A stretch of DNA of 64,000 nucleotides from Thermosediminibacteraceae bacterium (GCA_021890755.1 JAKKUQ010000001.1:62001-126000); one strand, 5' to 3'; shown: positions 1 through 9,766, numbered from the stretch's first letter. The notes: a model not told the origin generated them from the sequence alone. Numbers and translations are program-made.

Positions 1-1163
1 GCCGGCGCCATTTGGCTTGCTACAAACCTTTCCCATATTAACTTATAAAGCTTATACTGGTCAACAGTCAAGGAATTCTTTATTGCTTCGGGATGCCGGA
101 AAACCGAGGTGGGCCTTATAGCTTCATGAGCATCCTGGATGTTTTTTTTGGGTTTCTGCGACGACGCTCCACCTCCTATATATTCGGAACCGAAATTTTT
201 TAATATATACTCTTTTGCTTCCTTTTGTGCTTGTTCCGATATTCTCGTCGAATCGGTCCTTATATACGTCACAAGGCCAACAGTGCCCTCACCTTCAATA
301 TCGAGGCCCTCGTAAAGCTGCTGAGCTATCATCATTGTCTTTTTTGCAGTAAAGCCTAGTTTCCTCGCCGCTTCTTGCTGCATAGTGCTTGTTGTAAAAG
401 GCGGTGATGGATTACGACGCCTTTCGCCTTTTTTGACCTCCGCAACAATAAAAACTTCATTTTGCAAATCGGCTACAATTTTTTCAACTTCTTCTCTATT
501 TTTCAGACTTATTTTCTCATTTTCCCTGGAATGAAGTTTTGCTTTGAAAACACTGCCATCATCCCGATCCGTCAGTTCTACCTCAATAGTCCAGTATTCT
601 TCAGGGACAAATTCGGCTATTTCCTTTTCCCTGTCGCATATCATCCTGACAGCTGCTGATTGAACTCTACCGGCACTGAGTCCCCATTTGACTTTACGCC
701 ATAGAATTGGACTTATTTTGTAACCCACCAAGCGATCTAAAATTCTTCTTGCCTGCTGGGCGTCCACAAGGTTCATATCTATTTTCCGAGGATGGCGTAA
801 GGATTCGGAAACGGCACTCTTTGTTATTTCATGGAATTCCACCCTGCAAGGAGATTCTAGCGGAATTTCTAGAAGGTGGGCAAGATGCCATGATATGGCT
901 TCCCCCTCCCTATCGGGGTCAGTGGCAAGTAGAATATTTTTTGCTTTGGCAGCCTCTTTTCTCAAATTTTCTATTATTGAGCCCTTACCCCTAATGGTTA
1001 TATACTTAGGCAAAAAGCCATTTTCAATATCAATTCCAAGTTGGCTTTTTGGCAAATCCCTAACGTGGCCCATAGAGGCCACTACTTTGTAGTCCCTTCC
1101 CAAAAACCGACTGATAGTTTTTGCTTTAGCTGGAGATTCAACTATTATCAGAGATTTTGCCAT
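1..1163 (-). CDS. topA: DNA topoisomerase I, C-terminus cut by window edge
   Basis: Type IA topoisomerase that relaxes negatively supercoiled DNA. The reading frame is open from the ATG at 1163 to the window edge, about 387 codons. It opens with the Toprim domain ([15 protein letters not shown]), followed by the acidic [10 protein letters not shown] motif. The GRVQSAAVR motif and the active-site stretch TYIRTDSTR, which carries the catalytic tyrosine, are both visible. The Shine-Dalgarno (SD) sequence GAGGTGG sits just upstream of the ATG. The gene follows dprA by 9 nt, the usual dprA-topA pair. The C-terminal zinc-finger region, if present, lies outside the window. Confidence 0.97.
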   Translation of the reverse strand, partial: MAKSLIIVESPAKAKTISRFLGRDYKVVASMGHVRDLPKSQLGIDIENGFLPKYITIRGKGSIIENLRKEAAKAKNILLATDPDREGEAISWHLAHLLEIPLESPCRVEFHEITKSAVSESLRHPRKIDMNLVDAQQARRILDRLVGYKISPILWRKVKWGLSAGRVQSAAVRMICDREKEIAEFVPEEYWTIEVELTDRDDGSVFKAKLHSRENEKISLKNREEVEKIVADLQNEVFIVAEVKKGERRRNPSPPFTTSTMQQEAARKLGFTAKKTMMIAQQLYEGLDIEGEGTVGLVTYIRTDSTRISEQAQKEAKEYILKNFGSEYIGGGASSQKPKKNIQDAHEAIRPTSVFRHPEAIKNSLTVDQYKLYKLIWERFVASQMAP

Positions 1164-1172
1164 ATTACCACC

Positions 1173-2270
1173 TCAAACTTTAATGACATATCCTCCCGGT
1201 AAGAATACTATCAAATCTTTTAACTGGAGGCGGGTTATAATAGCATTTATTTCCTGAGGGGATTTCCCAGTCTTTTGAACGAGAAGTTCTATACTTACCG
1301 GGTGATAATCAATGAGATTTAGCACTTCATTTTCTTCTTGGGTAGTACTGATAATACTGGTAATATCGGATCCATTTTCCATCGAAAAATCGGTTTTCTT
1401 CTTCAAATTTAGTTCTTCTAAAATATCGTTTACATTTTCGACCAATTTGGCTCCCTGCTTAATGAGCTTGTGAGTTCCACGACTGTAGGGGCTGAATATA
1501 CTTCCAGGAACTGCGAAAACTTCTCTTCCTTGTTCCAGTGCAAAATCGGCAGTAATCAACGAACCGCTTTTTTCTGCGGCTTCTACCACTACAGTTCCTC
1601 TGGAGATGCCGCTGATAATCCGGTTTCTCGCAGGAAAGTTTGAAGATAAAGGCCTAGTACCAATAGGAAAACTGGTTACGACACAACCTGCCTTAATTAT
1701 TTCCTTCATTATTTCATAGTTTTCAGGAGGATATACTATGTCTATTCCACACCCCAGAACAGCCGTGGTAGGCCCGCCTGCTTTTAGTGCTCCTCTATGG
1801 GCATAAGAATCAATACCACGGGCCAAGCCACTTACCACGTTAATATTGAATTCAGCAAGTTCCTCTGCCATTTGCTCCGCAATCTTTCGTCCATAAGATG
1901 TTGGCTTCCTAGTTCCTACTATTGCGATTGATTCCTGGTTCAGAACCGATACCTCTCCCAGGGCATAAAGTACCGGGGGAGGGTCGTAAATTTCTATCAA
2001 AAGTCGGGGATACTCTTTGTCTTCAAAGGTTATTATTTTCGCTCCTAGTTCTGCTGCCTTTTTTATTTCTTCAAAGGGATTAACCTTTTTTCTTGACTCA
2101 AGAATAACATTGCAAATTTTTTGGTTTATCCCGGGGACTTCTAGAAAAGTGTTTCTTGTGGCATTCATAAAATCGTGATAAGTTTTAAAACAATTTAATA
2201 ATCCCCTTATCCTCACTGGTCCGAGGTAGGGGATCATATTCAGAGCCACAAGCAGCTCGAGCTCCGCCAT
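1173..2270 (-). CDS. dprA: DNA-processing protein DprA
   Basis: DprA/Smf protects incoming single-stranded DNA and loads RecA during natural transformation. The 365-residue protein has an N-terminal helix-hairpin-helix segment, a Rossmann-like core with AIVGTRKPTSYGR and VSGLARGIDSYAHRGAL, and the NFPARNRIISGISRG stretch. A C-terminal winged-helix domain occupies roughly the last 65 residues. I place the start at the second in-frame ATG (MAELELLVAL) because GAGGG lies 6 nt before it. An ATG two codons upstream is also possible. It sits between cobO and topA and is probably co-transcribed with both. Confidence 0.95.
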   Translation of the reverse strand: MAELELLVALNMIPYLGPVRIRGLLNCFKTYHDFMNATRNTFLEVPGINQKICNVILESRKKVNPFEEIKKAAELGAKIITFEDKEYPRLLIEIYDPPPVLYALGEVSVLNQESIAIVGTRKPTSYGRKIAEQMAEELAEFNINVVSGLARGIDSYAHRGALKAGGPTTAVLGCGIDIVYPPENYEIMKEIIKAGCVVTSFPIGTRPLSSNFPARNRIISGISRGTVVVEAAEKSGSLITADFALEQGREVFAVPGSIFSPYSRGTHKLIKQGAKLVENVNDILEELNLKKKTDFSMENGSDITSIISTTQEENEVLNLIDYHPVSIELLVQKTGKSPQEINAIITRLQLKDLIVFLPGGYVIKV

Positions 2271-2306
2271 TATCATCCCTCAGTATATTAGTATTCTCTA
2301 CGGGTT

Positions 2307-2834
2307 TTAATATTCTATACCAGGTTGAGCAGATATACCTTTCATATAATGGTGTTTTATTTCTCTTACTTCGCTTACCATATCCGCTTTTTCCATCAAT
2401 TTTTCCGTGGCATAGCGACCTGTCAAAACTAAAGTGGTCGCTTCGGGCTTTAAGTCAATCAAGCCCAAAACCTCCTCTTCCTGCACCAATCCATAATCCA
2501 CCGCCACATTTATTTCATCCAATATAATAAGATCATACTCGCCACTCGCAATAACCTTACGAGCCAAATCAAGACCTTCTCTCGCGAGCCTCAAATCTTC
2601 GGGGTGTGGATCTCCTTTCTTTACAAAACAATCCCTTCCCTTCTGAACCAGCTGGAAGTTTGGCAAATATTTTATGGCTTGCACTTCACCGTACTCAGGA
2701 CTTCCCTTCATAAATTGTATCATATAAACCTTTTCGCCGTGTCCTATGGCTCTCAAAGCCAACCCTAGAGCTGCCGTAGTTTTCCCCTTTCCATTCCCAG
2801 TATATACTAAAACCAAACCCTTTTTTGACTTCAC
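2307..2834 (-). CDS. cobO: Cob(I)yrinic acid a,c-diamide adenosyltransferase
   Basis: CobA/BtuR-type corrinoid adenosyltransferase that transfers the adenosyl group of ATP to cob(I)alamin-type corrinoids. It is 175 residues, normal for the family. The P-loop GNGKGKTTAALG is near residue 14 and the Walker-B-like LIILDEINVAVDYG near residue 105. The start is GTG, with AAAGGAG 7 nt upstream. A cobamide gene between dprA and comM is unusual but suits an organism that depends on corrinoid methyl transfer in the nearby mta genes. That functional link is inferred. Confidence 0.93.
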   Translation of the reverse strand: MKSKKGLVLVYTGNGKGKTTAALGLALRAIGHGEKVYMIQFMKGSPEYGEVQAIKYLPNFQLVQKGRDCFVKKGDPHPEDLRLAREGLDLARKVIASGEYDLIILDEINVAVDYGLVQEEEVLGLIDLKPEATTLVLTGRYATEKLMEKADMVSEVREIKHHYMKGISAQPGIEY

Positions 2835-2952
2835 ATCACCACTCCTTTAACAAAAAATAATAGCATACATTACATTTCTGGTCAAAGTTTGTGCTTAGGA
2901 ATTAAAAGATGTCACAAAATGGTATTTTTTGCTATGTCCCGGGAAATTATCC

Positions 2953-4485
2953 TTAAGTCCTTATATTTTGAAAATATCTGTCCAGATTTCTAAACTGCAG
3001 TGCCTCTGCCAAATGCCTTTCTTTAATATTTTCAGATTGGTCCAAATCGGCTATAGTTCTTGCTACTTTTAAAATTCTATTGTAAGCTCTTGCGCTCAAC
3101 TTTAACCTCTGAAAGGCCTCTTTCATTAAAAGTTTTTCGGCCCTGCCTAGCTTGCAGTATTTATTAATTAGAGCGGGTGTTAGCTGGGAATTATAAAAAA
3201 TGTTTAGCCCCTTGTATCGCTCTAGCTGTACGGCTCTTGCGAGTTCCACCCTCTTTTTTATAGTAGCCGAATCCATGGAATTAGCCTTTTCCAAATCTGA
3301 AAAAGCAACAGGCGAAACACCTACCTGCATGTCTATCCTATCGAGCAGCGGCCCTGAAATTTTGCTTAAGTAATTATGTACCTTATGAGGGGGGCAGGAA
3401 CATTCATGGAAAGGATCTTGAAAATACCCGCACGGGCATGGGTTCATAGCTCCGACAAGCATGAAGCTCGCGGGATAGGTAACTGTTGCGTTCATTCTAG
3501 ATATAGTTATTTTACCTTCTTCTAAAGGCTCGCGAAGTAATTCTAAAATTTCTTTGGAGAATTCCGGTAATTCGTCCAAAAACAAAACGCCGTGATGGGC
3601 TAAACTAACTTCTCCGGGCTTTGGTATTCTACCTCCCCCAACTAACCCTACTGGTGTAATACTGTGATGGGGTGCTCTGAAGGGCCTTTTCTTTATTAAT
3701 GAGGACCTTCCCGACAAGAGCCCGGCAATGCTGTAGATTTTTGTTAGCTCTAAAGATTCTTCAAAAGTCATTGAAGGTAAAATCGTGGGGATGCGCCTTG
3801 CTATCATCGTTTTCCCCGAACCAGGAGGCCCTACCATAATTAGGTTGTGATGGCCAGCTGCCGCTATCTCTAAGGCTCTTTTTAAAACCTCCTGGCCTTT
3901 TACTTCCGAAAAATCCCCTTCGAATTCTGTAGTAACTGTGTCCATTACTTCGGGTATAATATCATCGGGTTTGAATTCACCTTTAAAAAATCCCACTGCT
4001 TCTTGCAAGCTCTTTACACCTATTACCTCTATCCCTTTGATTACGGCAGCTTCCTCAGCGTTTTCAAAGGGGACAACTATTCCTTTTAAACCTTTCTGTT
4101 TTACTTCTATCGCCATTGGCAAAATACCATTTACCGGTCTTACCCTTCCATCAAGAGATAATTCACCCACTATGGAATACCCCTGAAGAGCACTAGCAGG
4201 AACTTGTTCAGTAGCAGCAAGAATACCTAGCGCAATTGGGAGGTCAAAATGAGGTCCCTCTTTTTTTATATCAGCCGGTGCAAGATTCAGCGTAATCCTT
4301 TTTATGGGAAAATCAAAATTCTGATTTTTTATAGCTGCCCTTACCCGCTCCCGCGACTCCCTTACGGCCGTATCTGGAAGGCCCACTATCTCAAAGGCCG
4401 GAAGGCCGCTTGAAATATATACTTCCACATCCACTAAGAAGCTGTCCAATCCATATATCGCGCAACTTTTTAGCGAAGCTAACAT
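2953..4485 (-). CDS. comM: YifB/ComM family Mg-chelatase-like AAA+ ATPase
   Basis: 510 residues. ComM is a hexameric helicase that promotes branch migration during transformation. The N-terminal ChlI-like domain is followed by Walker A GPPGSGKT (residues 219-226) and Walker B VLFLDELPEF near residue 300. The characteristic MNPCPCGY cysteine motif and a C-terminal Mg-chelatase domain are also present. The start is ATG with GGGAGGG upstream. It is separated from cobO by about 118 nt. A decayed copy of the first ~36 codons of this gene lies at 13808-13891. Confidence 0.96.
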   Translation of the reverse strand: MLASLKSCAIYGLDSFLVDVEVYISSGLPAFEIVGLPDTAVRESRERVRAAIKNQNFDFPIKRITLNLAPADIKKEGPHFDLPIALGILAATEQVPASALQGYSIVGELSLDGRVRPVNGILPMAIEVKQKGLKGIVVPFENAEEAAVIKGIEVIGVKSLQEAVGFFKGEFKPDDIIPEVMDTVTTEFEGDFSEVKGQEVLKRALEIAAAGHHNLIMVGPPGSGKTMIARRIPTILPSMTFEESLELTKIYSIAGLLSGRSSLIKKRPFRAPHHSITPVGLVGGGRIPKPGEVSLAHHGVLFLDELPEFSKEILELLREPLEEGKITISRMNATVTYPASFMLVGAMNPCPCGYFQDPFHECSCPPHKVHNYLSKISGPLLDRIDMQVGVSPVAFSDLEKANSMDSATIKKRVELARAVQLERYKGLNIFYNSQLTPALINKYCKLGRAEKLLMKEAFQRLKLSARAYNRILKVARTIADLDQSENIKERHLAEALQFRNLDRYFQNIRT

Positions 4486-4639
4486 TTTGCCCTCCCTTTT
4501 AACTTCTAAGGAAGTAGCCTCTTCCTGGAGTGAAACTATGTAAAAAACTATTTTCTAAAATTCTCCATAATTGCGGATTTTCCTTCTCGCAAAATAAAAA
4601 ATAAAATATAACTTCAACACTATCAGCTTCTACACAGAG

Positions 4640-5125
4640 TCACCCAACTCGATTATTTTCAAAACCGTGGTCAATACCGTATCTTAGGGGGCTTACAACC
4701 CATCCGTCCCCGGCCGTTTTAACCCATTCCGGATGCTTCAGGATATCCCTGTAGTTCCATTCCACAAAAAATACCCGGCGCTGTTGCAAATTATTAGTTA
4801 TCGCTTCATTCGCGGCTAGCCCCATTTCCAGCTGGAACCTGACTATCAGGCCGCTTATAGGCAAGATCACGAAAGCAGCACAAGGGCCGATAGGAACAGG
4901 CTGATGCCGTCACCTCCGGTCCTCCTCCCGAGGAGCGTCACCCATTTTGTGGCTTTCGCAAAGGCGGCAAGGCTCTCCGCAAATGAATACATACCGCCGG
5001 CCACTACAAGAAAAATCTCGCCTTTAAAACCAATAGGTTGTCTAACGATAATTTCTAATTTTGGTAAAAAAGTAAAGGGAATGGCATCCTTTAGCCTTGG
5101 TAAAATTCCTTATATAGATACATGA
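4640..5125 (-). pseudogene. S41-family peptidase relic, copy 1
   Basis: The minus strand carries pieces of the C-terminal catalytic region of an S41 (C-terminal-processing-type) peptidase. One frame reads GEIFLVVAGGMYSFAES, then FAKATKWVTLLGRRTGGDG. After a frameshift near 4890 it continues as LPISGLIVRFQLEMG and WVKTAGDGW. The serine of the YSFAE motif is still present, but upstream stops, the frameshift and the missing N-terminal two thirds make a working enzyme unlikely. Most of it lies inside the exact repeat shared with 14272-14961. The last 46 codons differ from the second copy and are only similar at protein level. Confidence 0.7.
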
Positions 5126-5468
5126 GCATCTGATAATCTCCATGCAGGGCTAAAATTTTGGACACCGCCGTTTTTCAGTGTTTATAAGGGCTTATTCCCC
5201 TGGCAGTAGTGCCCTTTTGCAGTAAAATATAAATATAAAAAACTACACCAACATGGTACCTGGTAGTATTCTGCATTACGGCAGACTATTATTAACATTT
5301 CGGTACGAACTAACAGAAAAAGAGAATCTCTATTGCACGGAAAATGAACAAAAATGGTGCAATACAACCGTCAGGCATGTCGTACTTACTTTCACTCGCT
5401 CTTTGCCTGCCGTCAGGTTATCCCGAGCAGGTTGGCTTTGACCAACATGTTTTCCACAGTTCTACTTT
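4779..5468. repeat. Exact 690-bp direct repeat, copy A
   Basis: Base-for-base identical, as read by eye, to 14272-14961 in the same orientation (offset 9493). The first mismatch on the left is at 4778 (G here, A there). On the right the copies part after 5468. The right half (5126-5468) holds no recognisable gene, only a few short ORFs. The left half is S41 peptidase relic. A larger, diverged homology extends left to about 4385, into the start of comM. Confidence 0.95.
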
Positions 5469-5891
5469 CCTATTAACAATTTAAATTCCCTTTTCTAAAT
5501 TAACTATCAATTTTAGAAAATATGACCTCCGGGAATACAAATATTACCCGGAGGTATTTGTTTAATAATTGATCAGTTAAAGATCAATTCGAATACGTAT
5601 AAACTGCTGATCCTTACACCGGCTTTACCATTGAGTAATGCCATCATTGTCCTACAAGTTTAGAGTTGCTATGGATGCATCTATTTTGTAAATCACTTCC
5701 ATTGCAACTTTGTTTTAGCTAAAGTCGTCGAAATGTTTTTTGCTTTTTTAAAAGCATTTGGCTATTCATTTTAAAACTCCAATTTAGTATAATTATCATC
5801 ATAATTGGCTTACGTTCAAAGTATATAATACTATTATTTTCATGTGTAAAGCGATTTTGCTGTAAAAAATTGTGGTGTTTTAATTTCTTTA
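5469..5891. other. Intergenic, no gene seen
   Basis: About 420 AT-rich bases between the repeat and the nitrilase gene. No ORF with recognisable content was found on either strand. The only clear structure is the hairpin at 5525-5555. Confidence 0.6.
5525..5555. terminator. Perfect 9-bp hairpin
   Basis: Arms ACCTCCGGG and CCCGGAGGT flank a 13-nt loop. It lies 336 nt beyond the nitrilase stop on the minus strand, so it could end that operon. The following T-rich tract is weak on both strands. Confidence 0.4.
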
Positions 5892-6692
5892 TCAATTATA
5901 CTTTTTAATTATTTCTGAATATAGCTCGGGAACCCTGTACGTAAGCCATGGAATCTCCTTTCTCCTTACTCGGATACAATTTTTACTTAAATTTTCCACT
6001 AATAGCCCTTGCTCTTTATTGCCAAATTGTTTTTTAATATTTCCACTTGGGTCAACAATCATTGAGCACCCACAATAATGTGAATAAAGTCCTTTTCCTA
6101 CTCTATTAACTCCTACTACCCAAACTTGATTCTCTGCAGCCCGCGCTCTTAGCATTAATGTCCATAAGTCATCATATGGAGAAGCCCATGCGCTTGGAAA
6201 AATTAAAATTTCGGCATTTTTTAATGCAAATATTCTACTTATTTCTGGAAAACCAACATCCGCACACACTGCAATCCCTATTTTCCACCCTTTACATTCG
6301 ATCACTTCCACACGATTGCCCTTTTCGAAAAAACTTCTTTCGTGGGCCCATAAGTGAATTTTATTATGAATATAAATCAACTTTCCATTTTCATCCCATA
6401 TAGCAGCCGAATCATAAAACTTCCCATCGTCGTAATTAGAAATACCTGCTACTATTACTATTTTGTGTTCTTTGGCCAATTCAGAAAAAAACTGTTTTAT
6501 CATACTATCAGTTTTTACATCCTTTATTGTTTTGAACTCATATCCTGTTAGGGACAATTCAGGAAAACAGACTATATCAATATTATATCTATTGGCCTCT
6601 TCTATTAGTTTTGTTATAGTCATTTTATTTTGAGTAATATCTCCATCAACTAATTCTACCTGACCCAATGCAATATTTAAAGCCTCTGTCAT
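5892..6692 (-). CDS. Carbon-nitrogen hydrolase (nitrilase superfamily amidase)
   Basis: 266 residues, the length of a single-domain nitrilase-fold enzyme. The catalytic triad is visible: Glu45 in FPELSLTGYE, Lys111 in HNKIHLW and Cys143 in IAVCADVGFPE. Members hydrolyse amides, N-carbamoyl compounds or nitriles; the substrate cannot be read from the sequence. It is the last gene of the module. Its ATG overlaps the symporter stop by 4 nt, which implies translational coupling. The SD is GGAGG. Its neighbours (racemase, dipeptidase, PucR) suggest N-carbamoyl or amide-type amino acid derivatives. That is inference. Confidence 0.9.
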   Translation of the reverse strand: MTEALNIALGQVELVDGDITQNKMTITKLIEEANRYNIDIVCFPELSLTGYEFKTIKDVKTDSMIKQFFSELAKEHKIVIVAGISNYDDGKFYDSAAIWDENGKLIYIHNKIHLWAHERSFFEKGNRVEVIECKGWKIGIAVCADVGFPEISRIFALKNAEILIFPSAWASPYDDLWTLMLRARAAENQVWVVGVNRVGKGLYSHYCGCSMIVDPSGNIKKQFGNKEQGLLVENLSKNCIRVRRKEIPWLTYRVPELYSEIIKKYN

Positions 6693-8143
6693 TTTAACAC
6701 CTCCGAAGCTTTACCGAAAAACCTTTCCGTTACTTTATCGGGAGGTGCAGGAGTTAATATACTTACTACGTAAATTAATACAAGGCCCACCGCTAAACCG
6801 GGGATAATGGGATCCAAGCCCCACGGTTTTTTTAACCAATACCAAAGTAAATTTGTTAAAGCACCACCTACCATTGATGCCATAGCACCTTCTCTCGTAG
6901 CCCGCTTCCAGTAAAAACCCACTATCATAGGAATGAAAAATGCAGCTCCAATTGTAGAATAATTAAAAATCTGAAGCTGGAGTATAGGTGCCGGTTTACT
7001 CAATGCGAATAAACACGACACTATTCCTACACCTATAATAGCGATTCTTGATATTTTAACAATTTCTTCAACAGATGCGTGAGGTTTTATGAAATCTTTG
7101 TATAAATCTTTACTTATAGTTGATCCAACAACAAGTAATACAGAATCAGCAGTGGACATGATTAACGCTATAATTGAAGAAATTAAAAGTCCACCTATTA
7201 TGGGAGGGTAAAGATTTTGAATAAGTACTGGGAACGCAAGATCCACATCCTCAAGATTTGGATATAGTATTTTTGATGTACCTGCTATGATCATCAACGA
7301 AAAGTAGAATAATACAAAGACTATTCCCGACCATGCAGTACTAATTTTTGCTGTCTTAACGTCTTTCGCCGATAAAGCCCTTACAATGACAGCTGGTTGT
7401 GATATGTTGCCGGTACCCCATACGAGATGGTTCCGCATTATGAATATTACGGCAGTTGAAACAGAACCAGTAATTGGTGAAACAAGAGAAGGATCTATTT
7501 GAGCTAATTTTATATTCATTTGGGTAAATCCACCTACTCTATTTAAGGCCACAAAAATTGACGCTAAAACAAAACCAGAACCCATAATTGCTTGGAATAA
7601 ATCTGTCCAAGCAACTGCATACATACCACCACTCATAGTATATAATACAAACACCGCTGCAGTTATAATAACTGCCACATTATAGTTCATTCCAAGTATG
7701 CTATTCAATACTTTTCCGGCACCCATAATTTCTACGGTAATAAAAACGATATACATTAACAGAATTAATAATATTGGTATTATTTTTATCTTTTTATCAT
7801 AATATCTTGCTGCAAAAACGTCTGGAATTGTAGTTTCTCCATACTCTCTTAACTTACCCATTATAAACAACGAACCTATAGCCACAGATAATAATGTACC
7901 TCCTATAGACCACATTCCACTCCATCCAACACTATACAACCAACCCACATACCCTATTACTGAACTTGAACTCACAAATGTCGCAGCAAACGTTCCTAAT
8001 GACACAATTAATCCTAAACTCCTATCGGCTACAAAAAAGCTTTCTTCACTGGTAATCTTTTTTGAAGTTATATAACCTATTATTAACATAAACAATAAAT
8101 AACAAACAAGAACAATAGTATATATCAATCTAACGTTATCCAC
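6689..8143 (-). CDS. Sodium:solute symporter (SSS family)
   Basis: 484-residue membrane carrier with about 13 hydrophobic segments. The family pattern IALIMSTADSVLLVVGS, followed by SKDLYKDF, lies in the second half. It probably imports an organic solute with Na+. The longest frame begins with an ATG at 8161, but that codon overlaps the SD sequence itself. GGAGG is followed after 8 nt by GTG at 8143 (MDNVRLIYTIV), so I prefer that start. It is preceded by a 32-residue membrane peptide and followed with overlap by the amidase. Confidence 0.92.
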   Translation of the reverse strand: MDNVRLIYTIVLVCYLLFMLIIGYITSKKITSEESFFVADRSLGLIVSLGTFAATFVSSSSVIGYVGWLYSVGWSGMWSIGGTLLSVAIGSLFIMGKLREYGETTIPDVFAARYYDKKIKIIPILLILLMYIVFITVEIMGAGKVLNSILGMNYNVAVIITAAVFVLYTMSGGMYAVAWTDLFQAIMGSGFVLASIFVALNRVGGFTQMNIKLAQIDPSLVSPITGSVSTAVIFIMRNHLVWGTGNISQPAVIVRALSAKDVKTAKISTAWSGIVFVLFYFSLMIIAGTSKILYPNLEDVDLAFPVLIQNLYPPIIGGLLISSIIALIMSTADSVLLVVGSTISKDLYKDFIKPHASVEEIVKISRIAIIGVGIVSCLFALSKPAPILQLQIFNYSTIGAAFFIPMIVGFYWKRATREGAMASMVGGALTNLLWYWLKKPWGLDPIIPGLAVGLVLIYVVSILTPAPPDKVTERFFGKASEVLK

Positions 8144-8164
8144 TACACTTTCCTCCTTCATTTT

Positions 8165-8263
8165 TTATTTTTTCGTTGTAAGGTATGTGAGAAATAAATT
8201 CCCAACCGCAAATATGAATAAATAGAATATTAAAAAAACGGTTCCACTTGGTAACCCCCACAC
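8165..8263 (-). CDS. 32-residue membrane peptide, probable symporter partner
   Basis: Short frame directly upstream of the symporter, 21 nt before its GTG. It encodes WGLPSGTVFLIF then YLFIFAVGNLFLTYLTTKK: one hydrophobic helix with a basic tail. GGGGTG lies 6 nt before the GTG start at 8263. Small membrane peptides encoded just before SSS carriers are known from other bacteria. The position, SD and composition support a real gene. I did not match it to a named family. An overlapping 80-codon frame at 8136-8378 lacks these features and is judged spurious. Confidence 0.6.
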   Translation of the reverse strand: MWGLPSGTVFLIFYLFIFAVGNLFLTYLTTKK

Positions 8264-8360
8264 GCTTTTCACCCCTTTCGTAAGAAAAGATTGTTTTTAA
8301 TATAATCAATATCCCAGCATATTTAATTTTTCTGCGTATATTTCCTGTTTTTGGCAGCAT

Positions 8361-8490
8361 ACCTACCGTTTTCTTCAAACATTTTGCCGTCCAAAATAAT
8401 GATATGCTTTATCCCAGTGCCCTCGGTGTGAAACACAGTTGCCCAACACTCTCCTATTATGACAGCTCCTTGACCGCAACTGCTCATTGA
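8361..8490 (-). pseudogene. C-terminal relic of an M29/NicX-like gene
   Basis: One minus-strand frame reads SCGQGAVIIGECWA, then HTEGTG and IIILDGKMFEENGRY. This closely matches the C-terminal part of the intact neighbour at 8648-9712 (SQGASIMGECWSAASHTDGT, IILDGKIFEENGIY). The C-terminal tail of the intact protein is not recognisable in the relic. No upstream portion of a second gene is visible, so this is a fragment of a lost tandem paralogue. Confidence 0.75.
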
Positions 8491-8647
8491 GGTTCTACCA
8501 CGGCAGTAGGTCTTGTATCACTATAAACATTTCATCCCTTTCATCCATTATTTTAAGTTTTTAAGATAAAATTTAACTCTAGGTACGCATTAATATTTAA
8601 ATTTTTACCTATATTTTTAATTATTATAAAAATATCTTGGGATTACT

Positions 8648-9712
8648 TCAATACCCCGGTACATTCAACCTTTTACAAATCTCCCTTGCTTCGGGGAATT
8701 GATATATGCCGTTTTCTTCAAAAATCTTACCGTCTAAAATAATTGTGGGTTTCAACAAAGTGCCATCTGTATGGGAAGCTGCAGACCAGCACTCGCCCAT
8801 GATTGACGCTCCCTGACTGCCGATGCCGAATTCTATACAGCCGAATACCCTCTCATCCTCTACAATCCTACCAGTAGGCTTTGTAACCCCCGGATTAAAG
8901 CCAAGCGAATAGTGGGCAATCCTGTACATGTTCGGGTCATTTAGGGATTTTAACCAGTTTTCAAAGATCTTGGCTTCTACACCACCGTCTATGCTCACTA
9001 TCCGGCCTTCCCTTACCTCTAATTTAATGGGATTCTTGAGCAAACCCAATTCCATCGGCGGCCATAATGCTCCATCAAAAACCAATGTCCCATTAATGGT
9101 ACTCTCTACCGGACACCAACTTATCTGGCCTCCTAACATAATGGGATAACCTTTTTGAGTAGCTTTCTGCCCCGAATGGCGAACTTTCCTCCCACGATTA
9201 TATGCTTTCAAATACGTACCGTTATCACTTTTTACTATTACCTCATCTGCAGCTTGGATAGTTTCTTTAAACAGTTCCCCTAATTCAATGAGCAAGTCAT
9301 AATCAACCCTCGTAATCGTCTTCACCATCATTTCAACATCCATGCCGGTAAGACAAATATACCTGCAGCCATTTTCCAAAGCTTTCTTCCAGGAAGGAGA
9401 ATGCATTATATAGGAATAAGTGTACTCTATCCAAACGTCTGCTTTTGTAACTGCCGCTCCAACAGGAGCAGGAGGTTCCATGCAGGCATTAGGCGCTGTA
9501 GGATAATATATAACTGTAGGAATGGCTCCTATGCTGTAAACCGCATTGGCTGTAGCTTCCACCACCCGTCTATCGGTAGAGGAATCGGCTGTAATTACCA
9601 CATTCTCTCCTTCTTTAACCAGCATTATATCTTTTACCAGCTTAAAAGCTCCTTTAGCTAGTTCAAAACTTAAATATTCCCGTGTAGGTTCTATCCCTAT
9701 GTTCAATTCCAT
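8648..9712 (-). CDS. M29 aminopeptidase / NicX-like metalloenzyme
   Basis: 354 residues. The protein resembles the family that unites M29 leucyl aminopeptidases and 2,5-dihydroxypyridine dioxygenase-like enzymes. Candidate metal ligands lie in the C-terminal half: the acidic FGCIEFGIGSQ and GECWSAASHTDGT, with His and Asp. The function could be peptide cleavage or ring cleavage; sequence reading alone cannot decide. The start is set at an ATG 9 nt after AGGAGG. A TTG three codons upstream touches the SD. It lies between the dipeptidase and the symporter peptide in one operon-like run. Confidence 0.8.
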   Translation of the reverse strand: MELNIGIEPTREYLSFELAKGAFKLVKDIMLVKEGENVVITADSSTDRRVVEATANAVYSIGAIPTVIYYPTAPNACMEPPAPVGAAVTKADVWIEYTYSYIMHSPSWKKALENGCRYICLTGMDVEMMVKTITRVDYDLLIELGELFKETIQAADEVIVKSDNGTYLKAYNRGRKVRHSGQKATQKGYPIMLGGQISWCPVESTINGTLVFDGALWPPMELGLLKNPIKLEVREGRIVSIDGGVEAKIFENWLKSLNDPNMYRIAHYSLGFNPGVTKPTGRIVEDERVFGCIEFGIGSQGASIMGECWSAASHTDGTLLKPTIILDGKIFEENGIYQFPEAREICKRLNVPGY

Positions 9713-9766
9713 AATCATCAACCTCCTATTTTGTTTTATCCTCTAACCCATTTTAGACCCTAAAGA

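Noticed and set aside
4779-5468. The 690-bp repeat as a complete insertion sequence
   Set aside because: No transposase frame, no terminal inverted repeats and no target-site duplication were seen; the content is mostly peptidase relic.
8136-8378. 80-codon frame upstream of the symporter
   Set aside because: Overlaps the better-supported 32-codon peptide in another frame and runs across the relic; start lacks an SD.
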